A stretch of 64,000 bases of DNA from Streptomyces violascens (GTDB lineage Bacteria; Actinomycetota; Actinomycetes; Streptomycetales; Streptomycetaceae), in the NCBI RefSeq assembly GCF_014649955.1, contig NZ_BMUA01000031.1:1-64000 (forward strand), given 5' to 3'. This document shows, one piece after another, positions 53,313-60,430 of the stretch. A model generated the notes under the pieces. The model was given only the letters and a program-made list of their open reading frames with translations, was not told the DNA's origin and ran no database searches. The position numbers and the translations under genes were made by a program. Every line of letters begins with the position of its first letter. The stretch's first letter is position 1.

Positions 53313-54406
53313 GCGAGCGACGCAGAGGATTGGGGCGTGGGCTCGGTGCGCTGATCCCGTCCGCCACGCAGGAGAAGCCGGGCTCCTCGGTGGGGACGGC
53401 TTCCACGTCCCCGTCGGCGGTGCCGGTTCTGACGGCGGAGCGAGGGGTGGCGGCCGCCAAGGTGGCGACGCTGCCGCCGGCCCCTGTTTCACGTGAAACA
53501 GCTCCGGAGCCCGAGCCGGAGGCCGTGCCGGAGCCGGTTACCCCGGCCGGTGCGTTCTTCGCCGAGCTGCCGATCGACTCGATCACGCCCAACCCGCGCC
53601 AGCCGCGCGAGGTGTTCGACGAGGATGCGCTGTCCGAACTGGTCACCTCCATCAAGGAAGTTGGCCTTCTCCAGCCCGTCGTCGTCCGGCAGACCGGCCC
53701 CGAGCGCTATGAGCTCATCATGGGCGAGCGGCGCTGGAGGTCCTGCCGTGAGGCCGGCCTTGAGCGGATCCCCGCGATCGTCCGGGAGACGGATGACGAG
53801 AAGCTTCTGCTCGACGCCCTCCTGGAGAACCTCCACCGGGCCCAGCTGAACCCACTGGAAGAGGCCGCCGCCTACGACCAGCTGCTCAGGGACTTCAAGT
53901 GCACCCATGACCAGCTGGCGGACCGCATCGGCCGCTCGCGGCCGCAGGTCTCCAACACGCTGCGTCTGCTGCGTCTTTCGGCCCCCGTGCAGCGCAGGGT
54001 CGCCGCCGGTGTCATCTCGGCGGGCCACGCCAGGGCGCTGCTCTCGGTGGAGGACACAGGAGAGCAGGACCGGCTCGCCCACCGCATCGTGGCCGAGGGG
54101 CTCTCGGTGCGGGCGGTCGAGGAGATCGTCAGCCTGATGTCCTCGGAGCCCCAGGCCGCTCCCAAGGCCAAGGGGCCGAGGGCGGGGACGAGGCTCTCTC
54201 CGGCACTCTCCGACCTGGCGACCCGGCTCTCGGACCGCTTCGAGACGAGGGTGAAGGTCGACCTGGGCCAGAAGAAGGGAAAGATCGTCGTCGAGTTCGC
54301 CTCGATGGACGATCTGGAGAGGATTCTCGGCACCCTCGCCCCGGGCGAGGGACGGGTCCTGGAGAAGGGCCTGGCCGAGGACGCTTCGGAGGACGACGAC
54401 AGCTGA
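53309..54406 (+). CDS. parB: ParB, parS-binding CTPase
   Basis: The 365-residue protein has an N-terminal ParA-interacting segment (RRGLGRGLGALIPS), a CTP-binding domain with MGERRWRSCREAG and LLLDALLENLHRAQLNPLEEA, a HTH that binds parS (QLADRIGRSRPQVSNTLRLLRL), and a C-terminal dimerisation domain. GTG 53309 overlaps parA. A parS site lies in its own coding sequence, again read VSRET. A strong terminator follows. Confidence 0.97.
   Translation: MSERRRGLGRGLGALIPSATQEKPGSSVGTASTSPSAVPVLTAERGVAAAKVATLPPAPVSRETAPEPEPEAVPEPVTPAGAFFAELPIDSITPNPRQPREVFDEDALSELVTSIKEVGLLQPVVVRQTGPERYELIMGERRWRSCREAGLERIPAIVRETDDEKLLLDALLENLHRAQLNPLEEAAAYDQLLRDFKCTHDQLADRIGRSRPQVSNTLRLLRLSAPVQRRVAAGVISAGHARALLSVEDTGEQDRLAHRIVAEGLSVRAVEEIVSLMSSEPQAAPKAKGPRAGTRLSPALSDLATRLSDRFETRVKVDLGQKKGKIVVEFASMDDLERILGTLAPGEGRVLEKGLAEDASEDDDS
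53485..53500. other. parS site inside parB
   Basis: TGTTTCACGTGAAACA, full consensus, encodes VSRET in the linker after the ParB N-terminus (about residues 60-64). Confidence 0.97.
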
Positions 54407-54425
54407 GTCCGTTCGGCGCCGCTTG

Positions 54426-54469
54426 AGGGCGGGCCGTGTGCCGGTTCATACCGGAACACGGCCCGCCCT
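54426..54469 (+). terminator. Terminator of parAB
   Basis: Nineteen-base arms with one mismatch (54426-54444, 54451-54469) enclose TTCATA and are followed by TTT, 19 bases past the parB stop. Confidence 0.9.
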
Positions 54470-54566
54470 TTGCATGCGGACGGTATCCCCGCCGTGATGC
54501 GGTGGATACGATGCGTTCTGGTATGGCACATCCACCTTGATCCATCCTCTAAGGAGGGCAGGGGCC

Positions 54567-54824
54567 ATGCGAACGGTGAGCCGCACTCGACTGGTGACGG
54601 CCGGGCTCGGTCTCGGGGCGGTCGGCGGATTCGTCGGCAGTCTGCTCCGGGAACGGAGCGCGCTGTCGGCCGCGCAGAGTGCGGCAGGCGAGGGAAGTGA
54701 GGAACAGCCTCCATGGGGCGTCGGCTCGTACCGCTCACGCTGGACAACCTTCCGGACCTCCCCAAGCGCTGCCGAGGCTGCGTCTTCTGGGAACTCGATC
54801 CGGTCAGCGGAGAAGCCGCGGTAA
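54567..54824 (+). CDS. Possible small protein overlapping the GNAT gene
   Basis: ATG 54567 has an excellent AAGGAGGG 9 bases upstream and opens an 85-residue frame. The N-terminus is basic, followed by a short hydrophobic Gly-rich segment (LVTAGLGLGAVGGFVGSLL). The last 37 residues overlap the GNAT gene in another frame. The strong ribosome-binding site suggests translation, perhaps coupling to the GNAT start at 54713. Codon quality in the overlap is poor. It could also be a longer untranslated leader. Confidence 0.4.
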   Translation: MRTVSRTRLVTAGLGLGAVGGFVGSLLRERSALSAAQSAAGEGSEEQPPWGVGSYRSRWTTFRTSPSAAEAASSGNSIRSAEKPR

Positions 54825-55330
54825 AGGCGGGCAGACCCGAACTGGAGAAAGAGGCCTGGATCTCAGGAGTGCTCCTGGAATGGGGCTCCTGCGGCCGGGT
54901 CGTCTACGTCGACGACATCCCGGTCGGCTATGTGCTCTACGCGCCCCCGGCCTACGTGCCCCGATCCACCGCGTTTCCCACGAGCCCGGTGTCCGCCGAC
55001 GCCGTACAGCTGATAACGGGGTGGATCATGCCGGGCTATCAGGGGCAGGGGCTGGGGAGAGTGCTGGTGCAGACGGTCGCCAAGGATCTGCTGCGCCGCA
55101 ATTTCAAGGCCATCGAGGCGTTCGGAGACGCGCGTTGGCGGGAGCCCGCTTGTGTGCTGCCGGCCGATCATCTGCTGGCGGTCGGCTTCAAGACCGTACG
55201 GCACCACCCGAGATATCCGCGGATGCGACTCGAACTGCGAACGACGCTGTCCTGGAAGGAGGACGTCGAGCTGGCCCTGGACCGGCTGCTCGGCGCGGTC
55301 CAGAAGGAGCCGGCCCTCAGGCCGCTGTAG
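54713..55330 (+). CDS. GNAT family N-acetyltransferase
   Basis: The 205-residue protein has the GNAT acetyl-CoA region MPGYQGQGLGRVLVQTV (about 103-119) after VVYVDDIPVGYVLYAPPAY, and an atypical N-terminal extension with RCRGCVFWELDPV. It is conserved beside parB in Streptomyces; the substrate is unknown. ATG 54713 matches the family start. It converges on trxA across a terminator that includes a parS site. Confidence 0.9.
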   Translation: MGRRLVPLTLDNLPDLPKRCRGCVFWELDPVSGEAAVKAGRPELEKEAWISGVLLEWGSCGRVVYVDDIPVGYVLYAPPAYVPRSTAFPTSPVSADAVQLITGWIMPGYQGQGLGRVLVQTVAKDLLRRNFKAIEAFGDARWREPACVLPADHLLAVGFKTVRHHPRYPRMRLELRTTLSWKEDVELALDRLLGAVQKEPALRPL

Positions 55331-55345
55331 AAGGTGTTCCCATGC

Positions 55346-55393
55346 GAAACGGGCCCGCCCCCATGAGGGAGCGGGCCCGTTTCACGTGAAACA
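55346..55393. terminator. Bidirectional terminator sharing sequence with a parS site
   Basis: Perfect 13-base arms GAAACGGGCCCGC and GCGGGCCCGTTTC (55346-55358, 55371-55383) separate the convergent GNAT and trxA genes. The parS site CGTTTCACGTGAAACA (55378-55393) begins within the right arm, so six bases of the hairpin stem are also half of the ParB site. Confidence 0.9.
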
Positions 55394-55409
55394 GCGAGCG
55401 CGTCGAGAC

Positions 55410-55745
55410 TTACTTCTCGGCGATGAAGACGTCGAGGTCACGCAGCAGCGCGGCCTTCGGCTTGGCACCGACGATCGTCTTGGCGACCTCGCCGCCCTGG
55501 TAGACGTTGAGCGTCGGAATCGACATCACGCCGTACTTGGCGGCGGTCGTCGGGTTCTCGTCGATGTTGAGCTTGACGATCTCGATCTGGTCGCCGTGCT
55601 CGGCGGCAATGGCCTCCAGCGACGGGGCGATCTGGCGGCAGGGGCCGCACCACTCGGCCCAGAAGTCCACGAGGACGGGCTTGTCGCTCTTGAGGACGAC
55701 CTCGTCGAAGTCGGCGTCGGTCACGTGCTTCAGGGTGCCGGCCAC
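55410..55745 (-). CDS. trxA: Thioredoxin
   Basis: The 111-residue thioredoxin has the redox-active WCGPC in FWAEWCGPCRQIAPS and the cis-Pro in SIPTLNVYQGG. It reduces protein disulfides using electrons from TrxB, whose gene lies 49 bases upstream on the same strand. Start GTG 55745. It should share the trxB promoter. Confidence 0.98.
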   Translation of the reverse strand: MAGTLKHVTDADFDEVVLKSDKPVLVDFWAEWCGPCRQIAPSLEAIAAEHGDQIEIVKLNIDENPTTAAKYGVMSIPTLNVYQGGEVAKTIVGAKPKAALLRDLDVFIAEK

Positions 55746-55794
55746 GGCAGTCTCCTAAGGGGGTTGGGGGGAGGGGGGAGCTGGAACGGGCGGA

Positions 55795-56754
55795 TCAGAC
55801 GCCGGCTGCGGCCTTCTCGCTGTCGGCCAGGGCGGCGAGGAAGCGCTCGGCGTCGAGGGCGGCGGAGCAGCCGGTGCCGGCGGCCGTGATGGCCTGCCGG
55901 TAGGTGTGGTCGACGACGTCGCCGGCGCCGAAGACACCCGTCAGGTTGGTGCGGGTCGACGGGGCGTCGACCTTCAGGTAGCCCTCGTCGTCCAGGTCGA
56001 GCTGGCCCTTGAAGAGCTCGGTGCGCGGGTCGTGGCCCACGGCGATGAAGAGACCCGTCACCGGCAGCTCGGAGGTGGCGCCGGTCTTGGTGTTGCGCAG
56101 CGTCAGACCGGAGAGCTTCTGGTCGCCGTGGATCTCGGCGACCTCGCTGTCCCACGCGAACTTGATCTTCTCGTCGGCGAAGGCACGCTCCTGCATCGCC
56201 TTGGAGGCGCGCAGGCTGTCGCGGCGGTGGATGATCGTGACCGACTTGGCGAAGCGCGAGAGGAAGGTCGCCTCCTCCATCGCGGTGTCGCCGCCGCCGA
56301 CCACGGCGATGTCCTGGTCCTTGAAGAAGAAGCCGTCGCACGTGGCGCACCACGAGACACCGCGGCCGGACAGCTTGTCCTCGTTGGCCAGTCCCAGCTT
56401 GCGGTGCTGCGAGCCGGTGGTGACGATGACGGCCTTGGCGCGGTGGACCGTGCCGGCGGTGTCCGTGACGGTCTTGATCCCACCGGTCAGGTCGACGGCG
56501 ACGACATCGTCCGGGACCAGCTCGGCGCCGAAGCGCTCGGCCTGGCCGCGCATGTTGTCCATGAGCTCCGGGCCCATGATGCCGTCTTGGAAGCCCGGGA
56601 AGTTCTCCACCTCGGTGGTGTTCATCAGGGCACCGCCGGCGGTGACGGCGCCCTCGAACACCAGCGGCTTCAGCGACGCACGTGCGGTGTACAGCGCGGC
56701 TGTGTATCCGGCCGGGCCCGAGCCAATGATGATCACGTTACGGACGTCGCTCAC
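55795..56754 (-). CDS. trxB: Thioredoxin reductase
   Basis: The 319-residue flavoprotein has an FAD motif GSGPAGYTAALYTARA, the redox CATC in SWCATCDGFFF, an NADPH motif VVGGGDTAMEEA, and a C-terminal FGAGDVVD. It transfers electrons from NADPH to TrxA. GTG 56754. A SigR-type promoter lies about 70-100 bases upstream. Confidence 0.98.
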   Translation of the reverse strand: MSDVRNVIIIGSGPAGYTAALYTARASLKPLVFEGAVTAGGALMNTTEVENFPGFQDGIMGPELMDNMRGQAERFGAELVPDDVVAVDLTGGIKTVTDTAGTVHRAKAVIVTTGSQHRKLGLANEDKLSGRGVSWCATCDGFFFKDQDIAVVGGGDTAMEEATFLSRFAKSVTIIHRRDSLRASKAMQERAFADEKIKFAWDSEVAEIHGDQKLSGLTLRNTKTGATSELPVTGLFIAVGHDPRTELFKGQLDLDDEGYLKVDAPSTRTNLTGVFGAGDVVDHTYRQAITAAGTGCSAALDAERFLAALADSEKAAAGV

Positions 56755-56825
56755 GGGTTTCTTCCTCGTCTCTGCGGACTGCCTACTGCCTGTCGGGGCC
56801 CCGGTCCAGGACTCTCACCCCACCC

Positions 56826-56852
56826 AACGGATCCTACGGGGGATGCATTCCC
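56826..56852 (-). promoter_or_regulatory. SigR-type promoter of trxBA
   Basis: On the minus strand GGGAAT (56847-56852) is followed after exactly 18 bases by GTT (56826-56828). This matches the established Streptomyces SigR consensus GGAAT-N18-GTT, which is known to control trxBA under thiol stress. Confidence 0.9.
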
Positions 56853-56893
56853 GAGCCGGACGGGCAGCGCGGAGACGCGGCCTTCGCGAGGTC

Positions 56894-57850
56894 TCAGCGG
56901 CGCGGGTAGGAATGCGTCAGCAACAGTTTCCCCTGGGCCGAGGGGCCGGCGCTCTCGCAGGCCGCGTCGACGATGTACGCCGCCACGTTGGCGGGATTCG
57001 CCTGATCGGGCAGCACGACGAGATACACCTTGGCTCCCTCATACGTGCCCTGCTCGGCTGCCAGGGGCGCCTGAGAGGTCTGCCCGGTCGCTGCCTGGAC
57101 ACAGGCGGGGACGCTGACGGCGGAGCGCACGCTGTCCGAAGAGTTCTCGTCGCTGGGCGCGTTCTTCGTTGACGGTGCGATCTTCGCCGAGGGCGCGTTC
57201 TGGGCGGTCTGGCCGTGCTGAGCTGCAACGAGCGACTGGACCCGCCCTTCGAGCATGCCCGAGGAGTAGACGGTGCCGCCGGGCACGGGCGTGCCGGACG
57301 TGGTGTGGTCGGCGCGGGAGGGCGACGTCGGCGACTGGCTGTTCTGCACGAAGAAGATCCCCGCGCCGATGGCCGCGGCCCCGAGCACCGCGCTCAGCAC
57401 GACCGCACGGCGTCGTCGTGCCTTGGCGGCGCGACCGGGGCCGGTGGCCGCGCGGCCGTGCCCGGCGGGCCGGCCGGCCGATGCGAGGCCGGCGCCGGCG
57501 GAGACCGGGGTGGCCTGGCGTGCCGGTTCGGTCGCGGCAGTCGCTGTTTCACGTGAAACATGCGTGGTTTCACGGGCGGGTTCGTCGGGGGCCGTGGCGT
57601 TCAGCAGTGCTTCCGCGGCGAGCGCCGCGTCGATGCGTCCGGCTACGTCGGCGGGCATGCGCTGCGGCCCGGGCAGCGTGCCGAGCAGGTCACGGATCTC
57701 TTCGAGGGAGGCCCGTACATCGGCGCAGAGAGCGCAGTCCTCCAAGTGCCGACGGACGTCCGCGGTACGCGACGGAGACAGAAGGCCCTCGGTGAGTTCG
57801 GAGATCTCCGAGACGTCCGGGTGTTGTGTCGTTCCGGTCGTGGATGTCAC
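56894..57850 (-). CDS. Zinc-containing anti-sigma factor (ZAS type), membrane-anchored
   Basis: The 318-residue protein has an N-terminal zinc motif H-x3-C-x2-C in RRHLEDCALCADV (about 35-47), a linker, one membrane helix (about 149-170, AVVLSAVLGAAAIGAGIFFVQ) and an extracytoplasmic tail of unknown fold. It should bind and inhibit the sigma factor encoded just upstream, whose stop overlaps its GTG 57850 start. A parS site in the gene encodes VSRET (57545-57560). By position it matches the partner of SigM. Confidence 0.9.
   Translation of the reverse strand: MTSTTGTTQHPDVSEISELTEGLLSPSRTADVRRHLEDCALCADVRASLEEIRDLLGTLPGPQRMPADVAGRIDAALAAEALLNATAPDEPARETTHVSRETATAATEPARQATPVSAGAGLASAGRPAGHGRAATGPGRAAKARRRRAVVLSAVLGAAAIGAGIFFVQNSQSPTSPSRADHTTSGTPVPGGTVYSSGMLEGRVQSLVAAQHGQTAQNAPSAKIAPSTKNAPSDENSSDSVRSAVSVPACVQAATGQTSQAPLAAEQGTYEGAKVYLVVLPDQANPANVAAYIVDAACESAGPSAQGKLLLTHSYPRR
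57545..57560. other. parS site inside the anti-sigma gene
   Basis: TGTTTCACGTGAAACA is the full consensus. On the minus strand it is read VSRET in the linker between the zinc domain and membrane helix. A degenerate half-site GTTTCACGGG follows at 57567. Confidence 0.97.
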
Positions 57851-58551
57851 GTGCGCCCACCTCCGCCCTTCACGGCAGCCGAACCGCTCGGTCCTGCATC
57901 GTTTGTGCCCGACGCCGGTGGGACGGATGTCCCCGGCGTCCGGTTCCTTCCCCCACCGGACTCACCGCTACCCCCCGCGTCAGCACGCAGATGAGTGAGC
58001 AGCGGCAACAGCCGTGCCCGCCCCCGAGCACACCGGCTTTTCACCGTCCCGGTGGGGACATCGAGCATGCGGGCCGCCTCCGCCACGGGGTACCCCTGCA
58101 TGTCGACGAGTACGAGTGCGGCGCGCTGGTCCGGCGGGAGGGTGCCCAGGGCTTCCATGAGCTGCCGGTGCAGATCCTGCCGTTCGGCGGGAGCCTCGGC
58201 CGACTCGTGCGGCTCGAGGAGCTGGTCCAGACGTTCGGTGTCGTCGACCGGGGACGTCTTGCGGGAGGCCGCCTTGCGGGCCCGGTCGAGGCAGGCGTTC
58301 ACCGTGATGCGGTGCAGCCACGTGGTGACGGCCGACTGACCGCGGAAGGTGTGGGCAGCCCGGTAGGCGGAGACGAGGGCGTCCTGGACGGCGTCAGCGG
58401 CTTCCTCACGGTCTCCCAGCGTGCGCAGCGCCACCGCCCACAGCCGGTCGCGGTGCCGCCGCACGATCTCACCGAAGGCGTCGGGGTCGCCGGCGACATG
58501 GCGAGCCAGGAGGTCCTGGTCGCTCATGTCGCCCAGTGTGGCCTCGTCCAA
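57847..58551 (-). CDS. sigM: ECF sigma factor, SigM type
   Basis: The 234-residue protein has region 2 (about 20-95, FGEIVRRHRDRLWAVALRTLGD, DAVQDALVSAYRAAHTFRG) and region 4 (about 125-180, LPPDQRAALVLVDMQGYPVAEAARML, GTVKSRCARGRARL). Start TTG 58551 has GGGGGGAGG upstream; ATG 58527 is the alternative and would give 226 residues. The stop overlaps the anti-sigma start. The Ser/Gly-rich C-terminal tail (about 45 residues) is longer than in most ECF factors. Symbol assigned from position beside trxBA in Streptomyces. Confidence 0.85.
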   Translation of the reverse strand: MDEATLGDMSDQDLLARHVAGDPDAFGEIVRRHRDRLWAVALRTLGDREEAADAVQDALVSAYRAAHTFRGQSAVTTWLHRITVNACLDRARKAASRKTSPVDDTERLDQLLEPHESAEAPAERQDLHRQLMEALGTLPPDQRAALVLVDMQGYPVAEAARMLDVPTGTVKSRCARGRARLLPLLTHLRADAGGSGESGGGRNRTPGTSVPPASGTNDAGPSGSAAVKGGGGRT

Positions 58552-58577
58552 CGGTGAGCCTCCCCCCTGCCGTTCGG

Positions 58578-60347
58578 TCAGCCGGCGAACTTCACGTCAG
58601 TGATGGCCTGCTTGTAGCCCTCGCCGCTGTAATTGTCCTGGGACGAGTAGGGCATGGCCGTCATCCAGAGCAGTACGTACCGCGACTTGACCGGGGTGCT
58701 CGCCTTGAGGTCTGCCTTGGTTTCACTGGTCTTGACCGTGGCGATCTGTTTCATCGACTTGACCGGTGTCGACGGGGAAAGCGAGTCCGTCGCGTACAGC
58801 GTGATGGTGGTGTGATCGCCGCCGTAGCGCAACAGTATCGACGCCGTCGAAATATCCTTGGCCGAGCCGAGGTCGTAGACGATGCCGACGCCGGCCTTCA
58901 CCGACGGCACCAGGTCGGGGCCGTCGTTGAATTTCTTGGTGCGCCAGTAGCTTGTCGTACTGCTGTCGTACGTGTTCTTCACGTCGGCCGCGTTCTGCGG
59001 CGACCCGTCAGGTGCGTACTCCTCGGCGTCCTGGATCTTGATCGGGAGGGGAGCCTTCGGCTTGTCTCCGTCGCCGTGGTCCGTGGTCTGGGTGTTGCCC
59101 GTCTCGTTGGAGCCGCTCTTGTCGCGGTGCAGCAGCGCGTCGGCCAGCTGCCAGCTGCCGAGGCCCAGCGCGGCGATCAGGAGCGCCGAGACGGCCCACT
59201 TGAGAGCTTTGCCGGTGCGTCCCTGGAGCGCCGGGGGCGGGGGCGTCACGGTCTGGGTGACGGAGGGGCCTGGGCCGGCGGCCGGGCGGCCGTACGTCCC
59301 CTGTTGGTAGGTGGTGCGCTGGTACTCGGGTGGCGCGGTGAACGCGGGCTCCGGCGGGCGGATGCGCGGCATCTCCCCGACGGCCTTGACCAGCTCGTCC
59401 GGGGTGGTGCAGGGCGGCTCCTGGCGGGACGCGGTGGCTCCGTCGTTGACCAGGGCCCGCATCGCGAGCTCCGAGAGGCCCCGGTGCACGCCCGCCCGTA
59501 CCTGGTCGGGGGCGATCAGGCCGACACCCTTGGGCAGCCCGTGCAGACCGTAGGCATCGCTCTCGTAGGGCCACCGCTGGGTGAGGACGGCGTACAGGAG
59601 GGCGCCGATGGCCTCGGTGTCGCTTCGTTGCGGGGTGTCGGAGCTGATGCCGCGCAGCGCGGCGGCGACGGCGAGGCCGCGGATGCGGTACTGCCCCGTC
59701 GAGGTCCGCAGGACCGCGCTCGGGGTGAGCCTGAGGTGGGCGAGGCCCTCGCGGTGGGCGGCCGCCATGGCCTGGGAGACCTGCGTGACCATCTGGTAGG
59801 CGTCGTGCGCCTCCAGCGGGCCGAGCGCGAGCAGGGCGGTCAGCTCGGTGGCGTCGGGCAGCCACTCGTGCACCACGTAGACGAGGTCGTTCTCCTCCAC
59901 GGCGTCCAGGACCTGCACGAAGCGGGGGTCGCCGAGCAGCGCGGAAGAGCGGGCGGCGGCCAGCACGGAGCGCGCTCGCGGGTGGTCGGCGGGCAGCAGG
60001 TGGACGCCGACAGCCCGGCGGAGTTTCTCGTCGACGGCACGCCAGCTGCTGAAACCGTCCAGACGGGTGACGCACTCCTCGAGACGGTAGCGTCTGGCCA
60101 GCTTGTGGCCGCTGTGCAGTTCGGGCGTCGCGATCGTCGGCTCGGTGGCCTTGCGCTCGCCGCCGGTGCCGTTAGGGCTCTGCTCTGCCGTGTCGATGGA
60201 CTCCGTCACCCCGTCGGTCGTCGCCTTGTCCGCCTTGGCGGTCAGCGGGTTGTCGCCGCTGTTGTCGGCCACGTCGACGGCAGCCGTGCTACGTTCCGCC
60301 ACCGTCGCTCCTGCCTCCCCATCCGTTGCGTGCTGTAGGCCAGCCAT
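58578..60347 (-). CDS. Membrane pseudokinase with extracytoplasmic C-terminal domain (MurJ partner)
   Basis: The 589-residue protein has an acidic N-terminal segment, a kinase-like domain (about 85-320) and one membrane helix (about 390-410, GKALKWAVSALLIAALGLGSW). The extracytoplasmic domain (about 440-589) resembles a discoidin/F5-8-type fold with WRTKKFNDGPD...VYDLGSAKDISTASILLRYGG. The kinase core lacks catalytic residues: HLRLTPSAVL replaces HRDxKPxNV, and no DFG or VAIK lysine is seen. In mycobacteria the pseudokinase is fused to MviN and binds FhaA; here it is separate, 83 bases before murJ's stop side. Start ATG 60347. Confidence 0.88.
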   Translation of the reverse strand: MAGLQHATDGEAGATVAERSTAAVDVADNSGDNPLTAKADKATTDGVTESIDTAEQSPNGTGGERKATEPTIATPELHSGHKLARRYRLEECVTRLDGFSSWRAVDEKLRRAVGVHLLPADHPRARSVLAAARSSALLGDPRFVQVLDAVEENDLVYVVHEWLPDATELTALLALGPLEAHDAYQMVTQVSQAMAAAHREGLAHLRLTPSAVLRTSTGQYRIRGLAVAAALRGISSDTPQRSDTEAIGALLYAVLTQRWPYESDAYGLHGLPKGVGLIAPDQVRAGVHRGLSELAMRALVNDGATASRQEPPCTTPDELVKAVGEMPRIRPPEPAFTAPPEYQRTTYQQGTYGRPAAGPGPSVTQTVTPPPPALQGRTGKALKWAVSALLIAALGLGSWQLADALLHRDKSGSNETGNTQTTDHGDGDKPKAPLPIKIQDAEEYAPDGSPQNAADVKNTYDSSTTSYWRTKKFNDGPDLVPSVKAGVGIVYDLGSAKDISTASILLRYGGDHTTITLYATDSLSPSTPVKSMKQIATVKTSETKADLKASTPVKSRYVLLWMTAMPYSSQDNYSGEGYKQAITDVKFAG

Positions 60348-60430
60348 GCAAAGTCATGCCAATTGTGCCCACAGTCCGGCACTATGCACGACACGCGGTG
60401 ACCGACGATGGTTGTGCGCGGGCTCCGGCC

